Assembly: GCA_902729315.2 (NCBI GenBank)
Contig: LR746270.1
Span: forward strand, 546,501-610,500
Direction: 5' to 3'
DNA length: 64,000 nucleotides
Origin: Spirodela intermedia
Taxonomy: Eukaryota > Streptophyta > Magnoliopsida > Alismatales > Araceae
Positions 39,099 to 50,177 of this stretch are shown one piece after another (position 1 is the first letter of the stretch; every line of letters begins with the position of its first letter). The notes under the pieces are model-generated. The model searched no databases. It was not told where the DNA came from and saw only the letters and a program-made list of their open reading frames with translations. Made by a program: the position numbers and the translations under genes.

Positions 39099-40225
39099 AA
39101 GCTTCAGATATCTTTTATAGATGATTTGACATCAAGAAAGATACGATTTATTATACCTCAAGGATTCTCATCCAGAAGGCCTGTCAGATTATCCACTGCT
39201 ATAAAGTGTTCAGCTGAGGATAGAAAAATCGATCCGGCTTCAATTGAACGCCCTCCATACTATATGTATATGGATTCAACTTCTGGGCAGCTTGATCCAG
39301 CGTCTGGTGCACGTGCTAGTATACCTGGTAGTGAGTACTGGCCTGAAGGCACAGTTAATCGTGTGAATGCTGCCAAGGCTCCTGAACCAGTTGGTGCTTC
39401 TGAGGGAAAGCCTTCCTACGGGAAGAAACCGGGGAGCAGAAGAAAGTATAAGGGGCGTGTTTCTGCTTCAGATCTACAGAAGCTTGTACAGAGGCCATCA
39501 CAGAGGCTGGTACAGAGTCTAATTCAGAAGGTAGTACAGAGGCTACAGACTTGACTACAAATCTTCTGGAAAGCTCAGAGGATGTTGTTGATGAATCTAT
39601 AGTTCCATCTGATGAATATGTAATTTATCAAACAGAAGTTAAAGAAGATAATCTCACTACCTATGAACAGCACAAAAAACTAGGAAGTCCACATCCTTTT
39701 GTTGATCCAGCTGTGAAGAAGCCAATAGAAGAGCCTAGAACAGGTGAAGAACTGTGATAGAACTGGCGGAAACCTGAAAAGGAGCAATGGTCACGTTGGC
39801 AAAGACGGCGTCCTGATGTGGACACGGTTAGTTCTCATTAATAAAAATATTATAAAGCAAGAGGACTCTGGTGTATTTATGTAACTTTTGTATCTGTATA
39901 TCTTCAGTTCTTTTGTGTTCTTTGTGCCTTCTATAGTTTACATTGTTCAGTTCAAACTAAAAACTCAATTGTTGTTTACTCATTTGATTGGAAACATCCC
40001 TCTGATTTGGAATGCTGTGATATTCGTGATTTTTTCCACTTATAATTTAGCTCTTTTTTCAGGGCATTGACTAGCAGATTTTGCAGTTTCTAACATTGGA
40101 GTTGGTTTTCAGGTTTTTGCCAAGGCAATGGCGGAGACTGGGCAAATAAAGCTTTATGGGGATCATCCTACCCTAACAGAAACAGCACTTGCAAGAGCTA
40201 GGAGAAATGTATTCAAAGAAGAAAG
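39099..40225 (+). pseudogene. HMR: Fragment of HEMERA/pTAC12 (two exons), disrupted
   Basis: The functional HEMERA protein is a component of the plastid RNA polymerase complex and of phytochrome signalling. Two exons with intact splice sites are present, 39099-39826 and 40113-40225. Recognisable pieces: YMDSTSGQLDPASGARASIP, SEYWPEGTVNRVNAAKAP, KPEKEQWSRWQRRRPDV and AKAMAETGQIKLYGDHPTL. Damage: a frameshift at about 39,450-39,490, and two consecutive stops (TGA TAG, 39755-39760) where the family has Trp-Trp. The first exon(s) and everything after FKEER are missing. The retained intron shows this is a genomic, not reverse-transcribed, copy. Confidence 0.9.
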
Positions 40226-40945
40226 GTAATCGCAAAATAGACTTTAGAAAGCTTTACTGTGTAACCTGAATCACGTAGTTGAATTATGATGCATATTTTC
40301 CGATTAATATTCTTTTAATCGTCTTTACTTAACTTCTTATTTTTCCTCAAAAATGTGGAATAACAGCCTGTAGGAACTATGATCTGAAGATCACCCTGCA
40401 ACGAAAAGACAGCCTAGATCTTAAAAACATAAATACCAAATGCATGAATCAACTACTGATTCTGCCCAGCCATCTATGATTGACATCCAGTATTTGTATG
40501 GACAAACGATAAAAAAGGCATACCACTTTGTTTCTCCAGTTTGAGAAAATGATGGTAATCGTTTAATTTATACTTTGTCTTATATTTTCATTTGCCGAAA
40601 AATGGCTAGTTAATTGGTTACAAAGACTGCTGAGATCCTTAATGCTAAATCTTTTGTCACTTTTTCTGTGTGACAAAGTGTACGAGACACCTGGGTCTGT
40701 AGAGATTAAGCACAGATTGATTACACCGTATTGAGACAAAAGAAACTAGTCCTAACAAGTACAGAAGGGAGGAAAAATTAAATTTCGGGACACAGCACCT
40801 TGATTAACTTATCATCTTAATGGACAGTGTAATGGGAGTTGAATTTATATAGTATCTGAAACTTTTATTTTTTTCATCATCAGCATAACACAATGGAACG
40901 TTTATTTATTTATAGTCAAGAGTACAGAGGGATTTTAGAATTATC
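40226..40945. other. Spacer between HEMERA and makorin fragments
   Basis: AT-rich, no recognisable coding sequence. It probably begins as the next HEMERA intron. The junction to the makorin fragment could not be located. Confidence 0.45.
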
Positions 40946-41440
40946 CTAAGAAGGCGCTGGCTTAGACAGAACGCGTTCCAAGCACACGCTGCATTCTATC
41001 TCTTGGCTGCGCCTCAATGCTTCAAGGTGTTTGCTATTTTGTTGGCACATTCTCATGTGTTCCTCTCTTTCATCTGGACGATATGTAACACAAATCGCCA
41101 TGAATGTGAGGACACTTGTCACCATGGGGACAGTAACCAGCAGCTGCAAATGAGCATATGGGCTTTTCCGTTGGATCAACAGCCACAATATGGGCTCTAT
41201 TCTCATTTCTTGAAAAACTAGATGTTTGGGCTTCTAGGGCCCAAACTGGTTTCATAACAGAGGTAAGAGATCTGCTGGATGAAGCAGTGCCTGAAAGGTG
41301 ATTCTGTGTGGCAGCTGGCTCTTTACCCAGAGGAGTCCCATTCGGTGACAATGAAACAGGAGCCTGATGAGAGGCTTTAACATGGTCATATCTGCATCTA
41401 CTATCATAGGAGCAAAAGTACCTTTTTGATCAAAAGTGCA
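40946..41440 (-). pseudogene. MKRN: Makorin (CCCH/RING E3 ligase) fragment, disrupted
   Basis: Makorins carry CCCH zinc fingers around a RING. The minus strand keeps the end of one CCCH finger (SRCRYDHVKASHQAPVSLSP), a Ser-rich linker, a second finger ([20 protein letters not shown]) and the start of the RING ([16 protein letters not shown], then a stop). Damage: a frameshift in the first finger near 41,415, and a small deletion plus frame change between HGDLC and [10 protein letters not shown], which removes part of the makorin-type Cys-His region. The rest of the RING is absent. It points opposite to the neighbouring HEMERA and CcmE copies. Confidence 0.85.
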
Positions 41441-41560
41441 AATCTGAGAAGGAAAAAAAAAAAGAAGAAGAAATTGCTACCATAAGATTGATCATTAATT
41501 CCACCAAAGAGAAAATAACAAACACGGGCAAGACAGCAAGCAGATTGATTTTTCTATTTT

Positions 41561-41650
41561 CCTGTCCGGCGTTGACCAAATGAACACCCAAGGACACTTC
41601 CTTGAACTCCATTTGCCGTCCTATGATCCATTTTGTCAACGCCGGACAGG
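41561..41650. repeat. Foldback: 22-bp inverted repeats around a 46-bp loop
   Basis: Left arm 41561-41582 starts CCTGTCCGGCGTTGACCAAA. Right arm 41629-41650 is its reverse complement with one mismatch. It sits between the makorin and CcmE pseudogenes. It could be a minute foldback element or a hairpin left by an inverted duplication. Confidence 0.9.
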
Positions 41651-41782
41651 AATGAATGGCCGGCAGGTACTGAGTTCAGACACGAGCACCTCCATTCCGA
41701 GACGTCAAATAAAACTGCGGATCTCAGTTTCAGAAACTTTTGCCAAGCTTTTTGCGCCCGATCACGGCTCGCTGGATTGCCC

Positions 41783-42550
41783 ATGGCCCGCAGGGTTATC
41801 GGCCGCTTCGGCCCTCGCCTCGCCGCCGCCCTACGCACTGCCATTCTCCGTCCGGGGATCTCGCCCACATCTCCACTGTACCTTGCCGCCGCATCGCCGG
41901 TTCCCGGCGCCGGACCAGGCGGGGTCATCTTCCCCTGATACCTCTCCTCTCTCCACCGCCAGCCGGCGCGGCCGAAGGCCGTGGACATTGCAGCACGAGC
42001 GCGGCAACTCCAGAACCGGCGGCTATGAACGTACGCCCTCACCTTCAACTGCGTCGCGGGCCTCATCATCATCGTGCTGAACAATTTCTAGGATCAATTG
42101 GTCTTCTACATCACCCCCAACAAAGCCATCGAGAAATTCGTCTCGAACCCCTCTAAGAACCGCTTCCGGCTGGGGGGTCTCGTCGTGGAGGGCAGCGTCG
42201 TGCACCCGTCGGCATCCTCGCCGGAGATGGAGTTCGTGATCACCGATCTGGTGACGGATATCCTCGTCCGGTTCGAGGGCTCGCTGCCCGATCTATTCCG
42301 CGAGGGGCATTCCGCGGTCGTCGAAGGTTTCCTGAAGCGGTTCGAGGCGGACGGAGAGGGGAAGGCGGACAGGACTTCGACCGTGTCGGAGAAGGCCAGA
42401 AACGGGGTCTGTTTCTTCAAGGTGACGGAGGTCCTCGCCAAGCACGACGAGAAGTACATGCCCGAGGAGGTGGCCGCTGCGCTCGAGCGGAACAAGAAGA
42501 AGATCGAGGCTGATGCGGCCAGAGAGGCTGCAGAGATGGAGCAGGGTTGA
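41783..42550 (+). pseudogene. CCME: Cytochrome c maturation protein CcmE, mitochondrial, with three nonsense codons
   Basis: CcmE is the inner-membrane haem chaperone of mitochondrial c-type cytochrome maturation. One frame of 256 codons runs from MARRVIGRFGPRLAAAL to the final TGA without any frameshift, and its length matches Arabidopsis CCME. The transmembrane part reads CVAGLIIIVLNNF. Later conserved blocks include FRLGGLVVEGSV, EMEFVITDLVTDILVRF, GSLPDLFREGHSAVVEGF and LAKHDEKYMPEEVAAALE, which contains the haem-binding His. Three internal stops break it: TGA 41936-41938 (likely from CGA), TGA 42026-42028 (from Trp TGG) and TAG 42089-42091 (from Gln CAG). All are single transitions. Nuclear transcripts are not edited to repair these, so it is a recent pseudogene. 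Confidence 0.9.
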
Positions 42551-43254
42551 GACCCGATCCACAGGTTTTGATCTCTAGCTTTTGACAAACATTTTATTTT
42601 CTCCCGACAATAATCGATTTACAGCTCTTTGGGGATTCATCCTTGGAATCTCATCGATTCTCCAGCTAGTATTTTGCAGCACAATGAGGAGACATCCATA
42701 TTGTACTCCAAGATCATATTTTTATGCTTCTCATGTTGGTTACATCCGCGGCAGCCGACATCAAATTGCGCTCCAGTATCATGTACTTTCCTGAGATGAA
42801 CCATATATTTATAGTGATTTTTATGGGTAACGATGGCCTCAGCATCTGGATTTCATGCACATCAGCCATAGAATTTAGAACATTGTAGATTGAAAGGGAT
42901 GATCTTTTATCAGATCTAGGTTGAGGATGATGAGGATCTTTTATCACATCGGTCATAGAATCTAGAACGTTGTGTCAATTAATTTAATAATAATCTTTTT
43001 ATTCATAATTATTCAATAATTTAATATAATGATCAATGAATTGGACAGATATTTTTTAATGATTTTGATAATTTAATCATTGACACTCTACAAGAAAATC
43101 ATAATTTAATTATATAAAAAATATAAGTTTTAGTTCTAGTAGAATTTAAACTTTTATTGATCACCTATATATATAGGAAATAGTAAGATAGTAAGATAAA
43201 TACTATTATATGACATAATGATATTTTCTTCTCACATGATTATGTCATTAATAC
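42551..43254. other. Intergenic, no gene seen
   Basis: AT-rich DNA after the CcmE copy. Nothing recognisable apart from its gradual transition into repeat R1 copy c. Confidence 0.5.
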
Positions 43255-43625
43255 TCTCACATGTGTACAACTACTTTTTGTTCAACATTTGGCTACCCAC
43301 TAGTGACGTGGAAGGAGGGTGACATGATGTGCACGTGTCTTGTCGACTCATTACTTGCGGCTCTTTCTAACTATGTTTTCAACCTACTTTCAGGCTCTCC
43401 CTTTATTAATATTTTATTTTATTTTTATTTTTATTTGTTTATCTTAAAACATGATTATAAAATTATATAAATTCACATAAAATCATATAATTAGTCAAAA
43501 TTTTACGTCAACTAACTAAAAACTACTTTTCATAATTTAACACAAATATAAATCTATTTAATAAATTAAAACTTAAACTATATTATTAATTAATAATAAT
43601 TATGATAATGAAAATTTATTAATGA
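43255..43625 (-). repeat. Dispersed repeat R1, copy c (inverted, partial)
   Basis: The reverse complement matches the start-proximal half of R1: the 'ttaataatatagtttaagttt' region, 'gtgttaaattatgaaaagtagttttta', and the GC-richer block ending 'gtagttgtacacatgtgag'. The left breakpoint of the tandem duplication (43,533) lies inside this copy, so a truncated duplicate reappears at 58,297-58,390. Confidence 0.65.
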
Positions 43626-44178
43626 GACAATAGTGAGATTCAAGCTTCAATTAACATAGTATGAACTTTGATGAATGAATAAAGTTTCGAATATATAGAA
43701 ATAAAGATTTAAATCATTGAATCAAGAAGATGAAAATAAATTCTTGAATATACAAAATAGAGAAAATGTTATAATATTTTAATTCTTTTAACATTACAAT
43801 GTTGTATTGATACCCTTAAGTTTCATACTTCAAGTGAAAGGTTATTGAATATTTATCGGATACTTACTAGATATTCAATGAATATCATGAAGAGTTATGT
43901 TAGAAGTTTAATATTTTTATAAATATTCAAATATGTATAGTGATGATGTTTAAATAATCATATGGTTAACAAATGAATCTAATGAGTTATTCATATGTTA
44001 AAATTAATACAATATTTTAGAATTTCTATATATGTACAAAAAATGAAATGACAATGCATGTGACGAAGTATCAAGAAGATATAGAAATAATAGAGTTACT
44101 AGGATGATTTGAACTTAGAACTTGAATGATAGACATTTGAAAGCTTCAACAAGTAACATACCTAAAAATCACCAAGCA

Positions 44179-44194
44179 ACACACACACACACAC
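44179..44194. repeat. (AC)8 microsatellite
   Basis: Eight AC units; the corresponding site in unit 2 (58945-58964) has ten. A nearby (TA)n at about 44,831-44,850 is shortened and interrupted in unit 2. Confidence 0.9.
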
Positions 44195-44219
44195 ATATCA
44201 ATACTCTCTTTGTTGAAAG

Positions 44220-45150
44220 TAACAGATTGATTTTTGATGATTTGAAAATCTATGTTATTTCCTCAGATTTTTAAATCTCACACAATCTTATGCAGAAAAA
44301 ATAAAAATTCTGAGAAGAATTGCATATAAGATGATGCAAAAGCAAGAGGTTGCTGGCCTCAAGGTAGGCTAAATATGATGCCAATAATAGAGGTATGTAA
44401 ATTAAGTGTTTAAAGAATTCATAGTTTGTCATGTTCTAGATATTTTTACATCTGTGCTAAATCAGCAAGCAAAGTTAGGTTAACACATAGGCGTAAATGA
44501 TGCACAACAATAAGAAATAGAGACATTATTTTAAAATGGTTCAACCTTACTCTGCTTGCCATTGGTTCTTATTGTAGATTTCTACCATTTTATAAGAGAA
44601 AGTAGTAGTTGAAATTTATGAGATCAGTAAATTACCCGTGCATGACCTATATCATAGTATTATCTCCAACTGGATACACAAATACACGTTCTTTTTATTT
44701 ATTTACACATAAACACATAAAACTAATAGATTTTGTGAGTACATGAATCTTTCAGAACGTTTTGTCATACTTGCACTACTAGAAAGATAATGCTGATTGA
44801 GATGCAAATGGATCAAATTGGTGTGGAAGATATATATATATATATATATATCGAAAGTCTTCAATATAGGGTTTTTATCAAATAAAAATACTTTTAATTG
44901 TTGGAACTGAAATGGTTGAGATTTGATCAATTAAATATTTTCTAAGAGTACCCCTGTGACCATTGGATTTAAAACCGTAAGAAGATTAAGAAAGTTTGAA
45001 TTGATTGTACGCAAATTTTGACCTCTTGTCATCTTAATTTTCTTGACTCTTTCTTTTCATTCTTTATTTATATAAATCTGTAACTCCTGAGGACACTAGG
45101 AACTTTAAAACTGATTACAAGGTTCTAGTATGACTCTAGATGGATTAAAG
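44220..45150 (-). mobile_element. Truncated Ty1/copia-type LTR, left of RLK-A
   Basis: About 930 bp aligning in the same orientation with 51215-52085 ('agattgattt', 'gatttgaaaatct', 'ttgctg', 'actagaaagataatgctgattga', 'gatttgatcaattaaatattttcta', 'gattacaaggtt'). The right-hand partner borders a copia polypurine tract, which identifies both as LTR sequence. This copy breaks off into a GC-rich block at about 45,150. Confidence 0.6.
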
Positions 45151-45154
45151 CTGA

Positions 45155-45800
45155 TTACTTCAGAGCATATAGACGGCGAGCAGCCGTCGAATCCCCGCGA
45201 ACCCCTCCTCTTTCTCCTTCCTCTCCTGTAGATCTTACTTCCTCTACCACAATCTGTCTTGTCCCGTAGAGTGATGCAGTAGGAGATTAAGATCCAGAGG
45301 CCTTCCTCCTCCGCATCACGTCGGTTGGCGTCCCGCGAGTTCGCCGAATCTGATCGTCTCAATGGCGGGGAGGGCGAGGCCCCGTTTTCCACGTAAGTTA
45401 TTGGGGCTTTTCTCGATTGGCTTCGTTGGTCCAGGATGAGCAGACTCGAGCCACAGACGCAGTCCCCTGGCGACGACTTTTCTAGGCCAAAGTTTTCTCC
45501 CCGTCGGCTCGCGCCTCGGGCCCTTCCACCCACCTCCGAGCCAGCTCCGGAGGTTTCAGAAGTGACGCAGTGGGACCGGGCGAGACGACCGTTTAGCTGC
45601 ACATGCGTAAGAGTCAACATCCCCCGACTTCGTCTCCTTTCTTCTCGTCAACATCCCAGTGTTCGCTTTCTCTCACTGTCTTTCCTCAGTTCTCCAGTCG
45701 TGGATTTATCCGTAGTGCATCCGTATCTGTATCTGTCTCTCTCGTGATGAAGCAGGTGTGGAGCCCCGAAGAGCATAGGATATTACGGCCTTTCACATGA
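45155..45800. other. GC-rich block upstream of RLK-A, unassigned
   Basis: Sharp GC rise next to the truncated LTR. Open frames exist on both strands (minus 45105-45620, plus 45436-45747), plus a tiny frame starting MKQVWSPEEHRI at 45747. None matches a family I know. The near-identical copy in unit 2 (59920-60565) reflects recent duplication, so it is no evidence of selection. Confidence 0.4.
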
Positions 45801-45899
45801 AGAAGAACGGGCGGCGTTCTGCATGGTGGAGACGGGGCGTGTGAGGTGGGTCCGCTATAATGCATTACGTGTTAGTAGTTGATTAGACTGCATACTGAT

Positions 45900-46534
45900 C
45901 CCGGAATTGACGCGCGCAAATAAGAGGCTGGCTGAAAATATGGTAAATGCCGTCGCCGGTGCGGCGGCTGTGATCCTGGTAATGGGCGCAAGCTTATCCG
46001 ATAATCCCCCGGATCGAACGCGTTTCGTTGAAAGTCAGCGGCCCGGAACGCGTCTCATAGAAAACGATGGCTGTAAGGGCTGTTTGAGTTGACTAGAGGC
46101 GAACTTATAAACGGTAGGTAACCCCTGGATTCCTTCAATTTCTTAGTCAAACTCTGAGACATCCCGTTCGTCTGACTCCGTTCTTCTGACCGAATTTAAT
46201 GGGTTTCATTTAGTTAGTACAACGACGCCCCCCTTCCCCGCCCACGGCCGTAGCGCGGTGGTTTCATCAATTGCTCGGACGATTTTTAAGGGAATTAAAA
46301 CACCGTTTGACAAAAGTTGTCAAAGGAGAGGGCCCCATGCCGAGAATATCACGTCTCCAACGTGTGAGGGATTGACATCCACACGATCGGCGTTTATTGC
46401 CCTTTTCAAGGGTTCGCCTTTTTCCTTCCTTCCTTCCCTGCTTCCCAGGCTTGCTGACAGCCTCCTCCTCGGTGGTACTGCGGTTGCTTAATCCCCGCCT
46501 ACTACCATCAGAGCGACGTTTACTGACAGATTAG
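45900..46534 (+). promoter_or_regulatory. RLK-A promoter region with W-box cores
   Basis: TTGAC cores at 45907-45911 and 46089-46093 lie in stretches that can still be aligned with the RLK-B upstream region (TTGAC at 55777-55781 and 55889-55893), despite strong divergence and about 80 bp missing there. TTGAC is the core of WRKY-binding W-boxes, common in defence-gene promoters. No clear TATA box was fixed. Confidence 0.4.
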
Positions 46535-49500
46535 ATGTTCCTCCAGGTTGAGCAGAAACCCACGCCTTTTCTCATGTTCCTCCTCCTAGTGGTCGCCTTC
46601 TCTCTGTGCCGCTCACTGCCAGCGGCGGCGGGGGCGACGGAGGCCGAGGCGCTCGTGAGATGGAAGGCCAGCTTGGATCCCGCGCCGTCGCTGGCCTCTT
46701 GGAGGCTGGGCCTCAACGCTTCCGCCGCCAGCCCCTGCAGCTGGTCCGGCATCACCTGCAACTCCGCCCGCAGCAGCGTTGTCGGGATCAAGTTGGCCGA
46801 CCATAAGCTTACTGGAACCATGGCTAATCTCGATTTCCCGTCGTTACGCAATCTCATTCGCCTCAACCTCGCCAACAACAAGCTGACTGGTTCCATTCCC
46901 GCCAACATCTCGGTGCTGTCCAAGCTCTCCTACCTCGATCTGAGCAACAACTTTTTCAACGGTACTCTGCCCCCGGAGATCTCTCAGCTCTCGGAGATCC
47001 TCGAGTTAGACCTCTCCCATAACAAACTCGGGGGACAGGTCCCGCGCCAGATAAGCCGTCTCCGCAAGTTGAGCTACCTTGACCTCTCGCAGAACGAATT
47101 CACCGGCCCGATCCTGGACACAGTGGCCGGAAATCTGACAATGCTCGAATCCCTCTACCTCTACGAGAACAAGTTCACCGGACAAATACCGGCCTCCATT
47201 TCCAGCCTTACAAGGCTTGAAGAGCTCAGTCTCGGGGCGAACAACTTCACCGGGGGGATTCAGCCTTCTCTGGGTTCTATTCCCGGCCTTCGGATACTAG
47301 AGCTCGACCAAAATCCCCTGGGCGGCCCGATCCCTTCTTCCTTGGGGAATCTCCGGCTGCTCGAGAACCTGGTTCTCAACAAGGCCGCATTGAATTCTTC
47401 CATCCCGACAGGTCTGGGAAGTTGCAGGAACCTTAGCTACCTCGAACTGTCCGGCAACCAGCTGACGGGAGAGTTGCCGCTTTCCTTCGCGGGCATTGGG
47501 GCAATGTCGGAATTCGGCGTCTCGGACAATCTTCTCTCCGGCGAGATTCCGGCGGTCTTCTTCCGCAATTGGACTCTCCTTAGATCATTCCAAATTCAAA
47601 GTAATTCCTTCACCGGTCTGATTCCTCCCGAGATCGGACTGGCGAGGAGCCTCACGACCCTGTTCCTCTACTCGAACAAGCTAACAGGATCCATCCCCCA
47701 GGAGATCGGGAATTTGATAAATCTGGAATCGATCGATTTCTCTGACAACTCGCTCAGCGGACAGATCCCACGTACCATCGTAAAGCTTCAGCGACTTACC
47801 AAGCTGCACCTGCAAATAAATAATCTCACGGGCCCGATCCCAGAAAAGATCGGAAACATGACGGCTCTCCAGTCAATAGACCTCGACACCAACCAGCTCA
47901 GCGGGGAGATTCCCACAAGCATCACCAAACTCAAGGATCTTTCCGTTTTATACCTCTACAGTAATAACTTCAGCGGCAGTCTCCCCCCGGATTTGGGGAA
48001 GAATGCGCTATTAGCCAACGTGAGCTTCGCGATCAACAGATTAACCGGCGAACTGCCGCAAGACTTGTGCAAAGGCTACGGGTTAGTACACTTCACTGCA
48101 TCCGAGAACAACTTCACCGGACGACTGCCAAGCTGCCTGCGGAATTGCTCGAAGCTCGAGAGGGTCCGCCTGCACTCGAACCACTTCACCGGGGACATAG
48201 CGGAAGCATTTGGCGTACATCCGGAGTTGCGGTACCTGGAACTCACGGGAAACCAGTTGACCGGCGAGCTCTCGCCGGATTGGGGACGATGCGTGAAGCT
48301 CGAATCTCTTCTGCTTGGTGGCAATAGAATCACCGGGAAGATCCCTTCGGTGCTTTTGAGCTTGCCAGAGCTACGAAACGTGGATTTATCTTCCAATCTC
48401 CTCACAGGAGAGATTCCCCCCCTCCTGGGCAATTCGAGCAAGGTGTTTAGTCTCAACCTGAGCCACAATCGGATCTCCGGCGAAATTCCTCCGGCGATCG
48501 GCGACCTCTCCGAGCTCCGACAGCTGGATTTATCCGGCAACAGGCTTCTCGGCTTAATTCCTGCCCAGCTCGGCGCACTCGATAAACTACAGGCGCTGGA
48601 TCTCAGCGACAACAATCTCACGGGAAGAATACCAGATGAGCTCGGGAACCTGGTCAGTCTGCAGATGTTACTGGATCTCAGCAATAATTCCCTCTCCGGC
48701 CCCCTACCATCTAACTTAGGCAAGCTGATCAATCTGGAGGTCCTCAACGTATCCCACAATCACCTCTCCGGCTCAATACCGAACAGTTTCTCCGGCATGG
48801 TAAGCTTAAACTCTGTGGATTTCTCCTACAACAATCTGACGGGACGCGTACCGAGCTGGGACGTCTTCCGGAACGCCTCTGCCGAGACTTTCGCTGGGAA
48901 CTCGCTCTGTGGAGACATCGCCGGGTTGCCCGCCTGTGAAACTAATTCCAGTAGGAAGAAAGACAATAACAGCTGGAAGATCACCGTCGCCGTGGCTGTC
49001 CCCGTGGCCTTCTCGGTTGTCGTCATCGTCGTCTTCACTGCTGTGATCTTCTTCTACCGCCGTAGGCGAGGGCGGAATGTCCTCGAGGCGGTCGGCCACC
49101 GCGGGGAGAATTACAAATCGGTCGCGTGGGAGAGGGAGGGGAAGTTCACCTTCATCGACATAGTCCACGCCACCGACAACTTTGCTGAGGCCTTCTGCAT
49201 CGGCAAGGGGGGATTCGGCACCGTCTACAGGGCGAAGCTCCCCACGGGGCACGTCGTGGCCGTCAAACGTCTCAGCCTAGCGGAGTCGTCAGACATCCCG
49301 GAGGCCAGCCTGAGGAACTTCGAGAACGAGATCCGGGCGCTGACGGAGGTCCGCCACCGGAACATCGTCAAGCTGCACGGCTCCTGCTCGAGTTCCGGCC
49401 GCATGTACTTGGTCTACGAGTACCTGGAGAAGGGAAGCCTGCAGAAGGTGCTCTACGGGGAGGAAGGCGGCGTGGGCGGGAAGTTCGATTGGGGGGCCAG

Positions 49501-50177
49501 AGTCCGAGTTGTCCGGGGGGTGGCCCACGCCCTCTCCTATCTCCACCACGACCACTCCCCCCCCATTGCCCACCGCGACGTGAAGACAAGCAATATCCTT
49601 TTGGAAGCCGACTTCGAGCCGCGGCTGTCCGACTTCGGCACCGCCAAGCTCCTGTTCGCTGATTCCTCCAACTGGACCGGCGTCGCCGGCTCCTACGGCT
49701 ACATGGCTCCAGGTAAAACCAAAGAGACGGTCGCCGTCCCCGCACATATCCTAAGTCCTGCGGTCGGTTCCTTTGGTGTTGACCAAGCCTGACTCCCCGG
49801 GTGGTTGCCGTGCAGAGCTAGCGTTCACGATGAAGGTGACGGAGAAGTGCGACGTGTACAGCTTCGGGGTGGTGGCGCTGGAAGTCATGATGGGGAAGCA
49901 CCCGGCGGACCTGATGGCCTCCCTGTCCTCCTCCGCTGACGGCGAGGCGCTGCTGTTGAAGGACGTCCTCGACCAGCGCCTGTCCCCTCCGACGGGGCAG
50001 CTGGCGGAGGAGGTCGTGTTCGTGGTCAAGATGGCCCTGGCCTGCACCAACGAGGACCCGGAGGCTCGACCCACCATGAGGTTCGTGGCTCAGGAGATCT
50101 CTGCCCGAACCCAAGCTTACCTCTCCGAGCCGTTCGGCACCATCACCGTCGGCAAGCTCGCCGTGTTTAAGAAGTAG
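46535..50177 (+). CDS. LRR receptor-like kinase, MIK2-like (RLK-A)
   Basis: Cell-surface receptor kinase of the LRR type related to MIK2/At1g35710-like proteins. Two exons, 46535-49712 and 49816-50177; 1,179 residues from the first ATG. The ATG at 46574 is the likelier start, because it directly opens the signal peptide [20 protein letters not shown] and is conserved in all three copies. An LRR N-terminal cap ([16 protein letters not shown], ending CSWSGITC) is followed by more than 20 LRRs to about residue 770, a transmembrane segment ([16 protein letters not shown], about 817-838) and the kinase domain. Kinase motifs: [11 protein letters not shown] (about 889), [14 protein letters not shown] (about 1013), SDFGTAKL and APE, the last split by the intron. 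It is an RD kinase with all key residues and looks functional. Ligand unknown. Confidence 0.93.

Noticed and set aside
39099-40225. HEMERA piece as a working gene with alternative splicing around the stops
   Set aside because: Frameshift, two adjacent stops at conserved tryptophans and absence of most exons make a working product implausible.
41783-42550. Functional CcmE rescued by RNA editing of the stop codons
   Set aside because: TGA or TAG to sense would need U-to-C or A-to-G editing, and nuclear mRNAs of flowering plants are not edited in this way. The surrounding DNA is nuclear transposon-rich sequence.
48076-48759. 227-codon minus-strand frame inside RLK-A, with equivalents in RLK-B and RLK-A'
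   Set aside because: Antisense shadow of the LRR repeats; its periodic Leu/Ser pattern mirrors the sense-strand repeat. Recurrence in the other copies follows from duplication.
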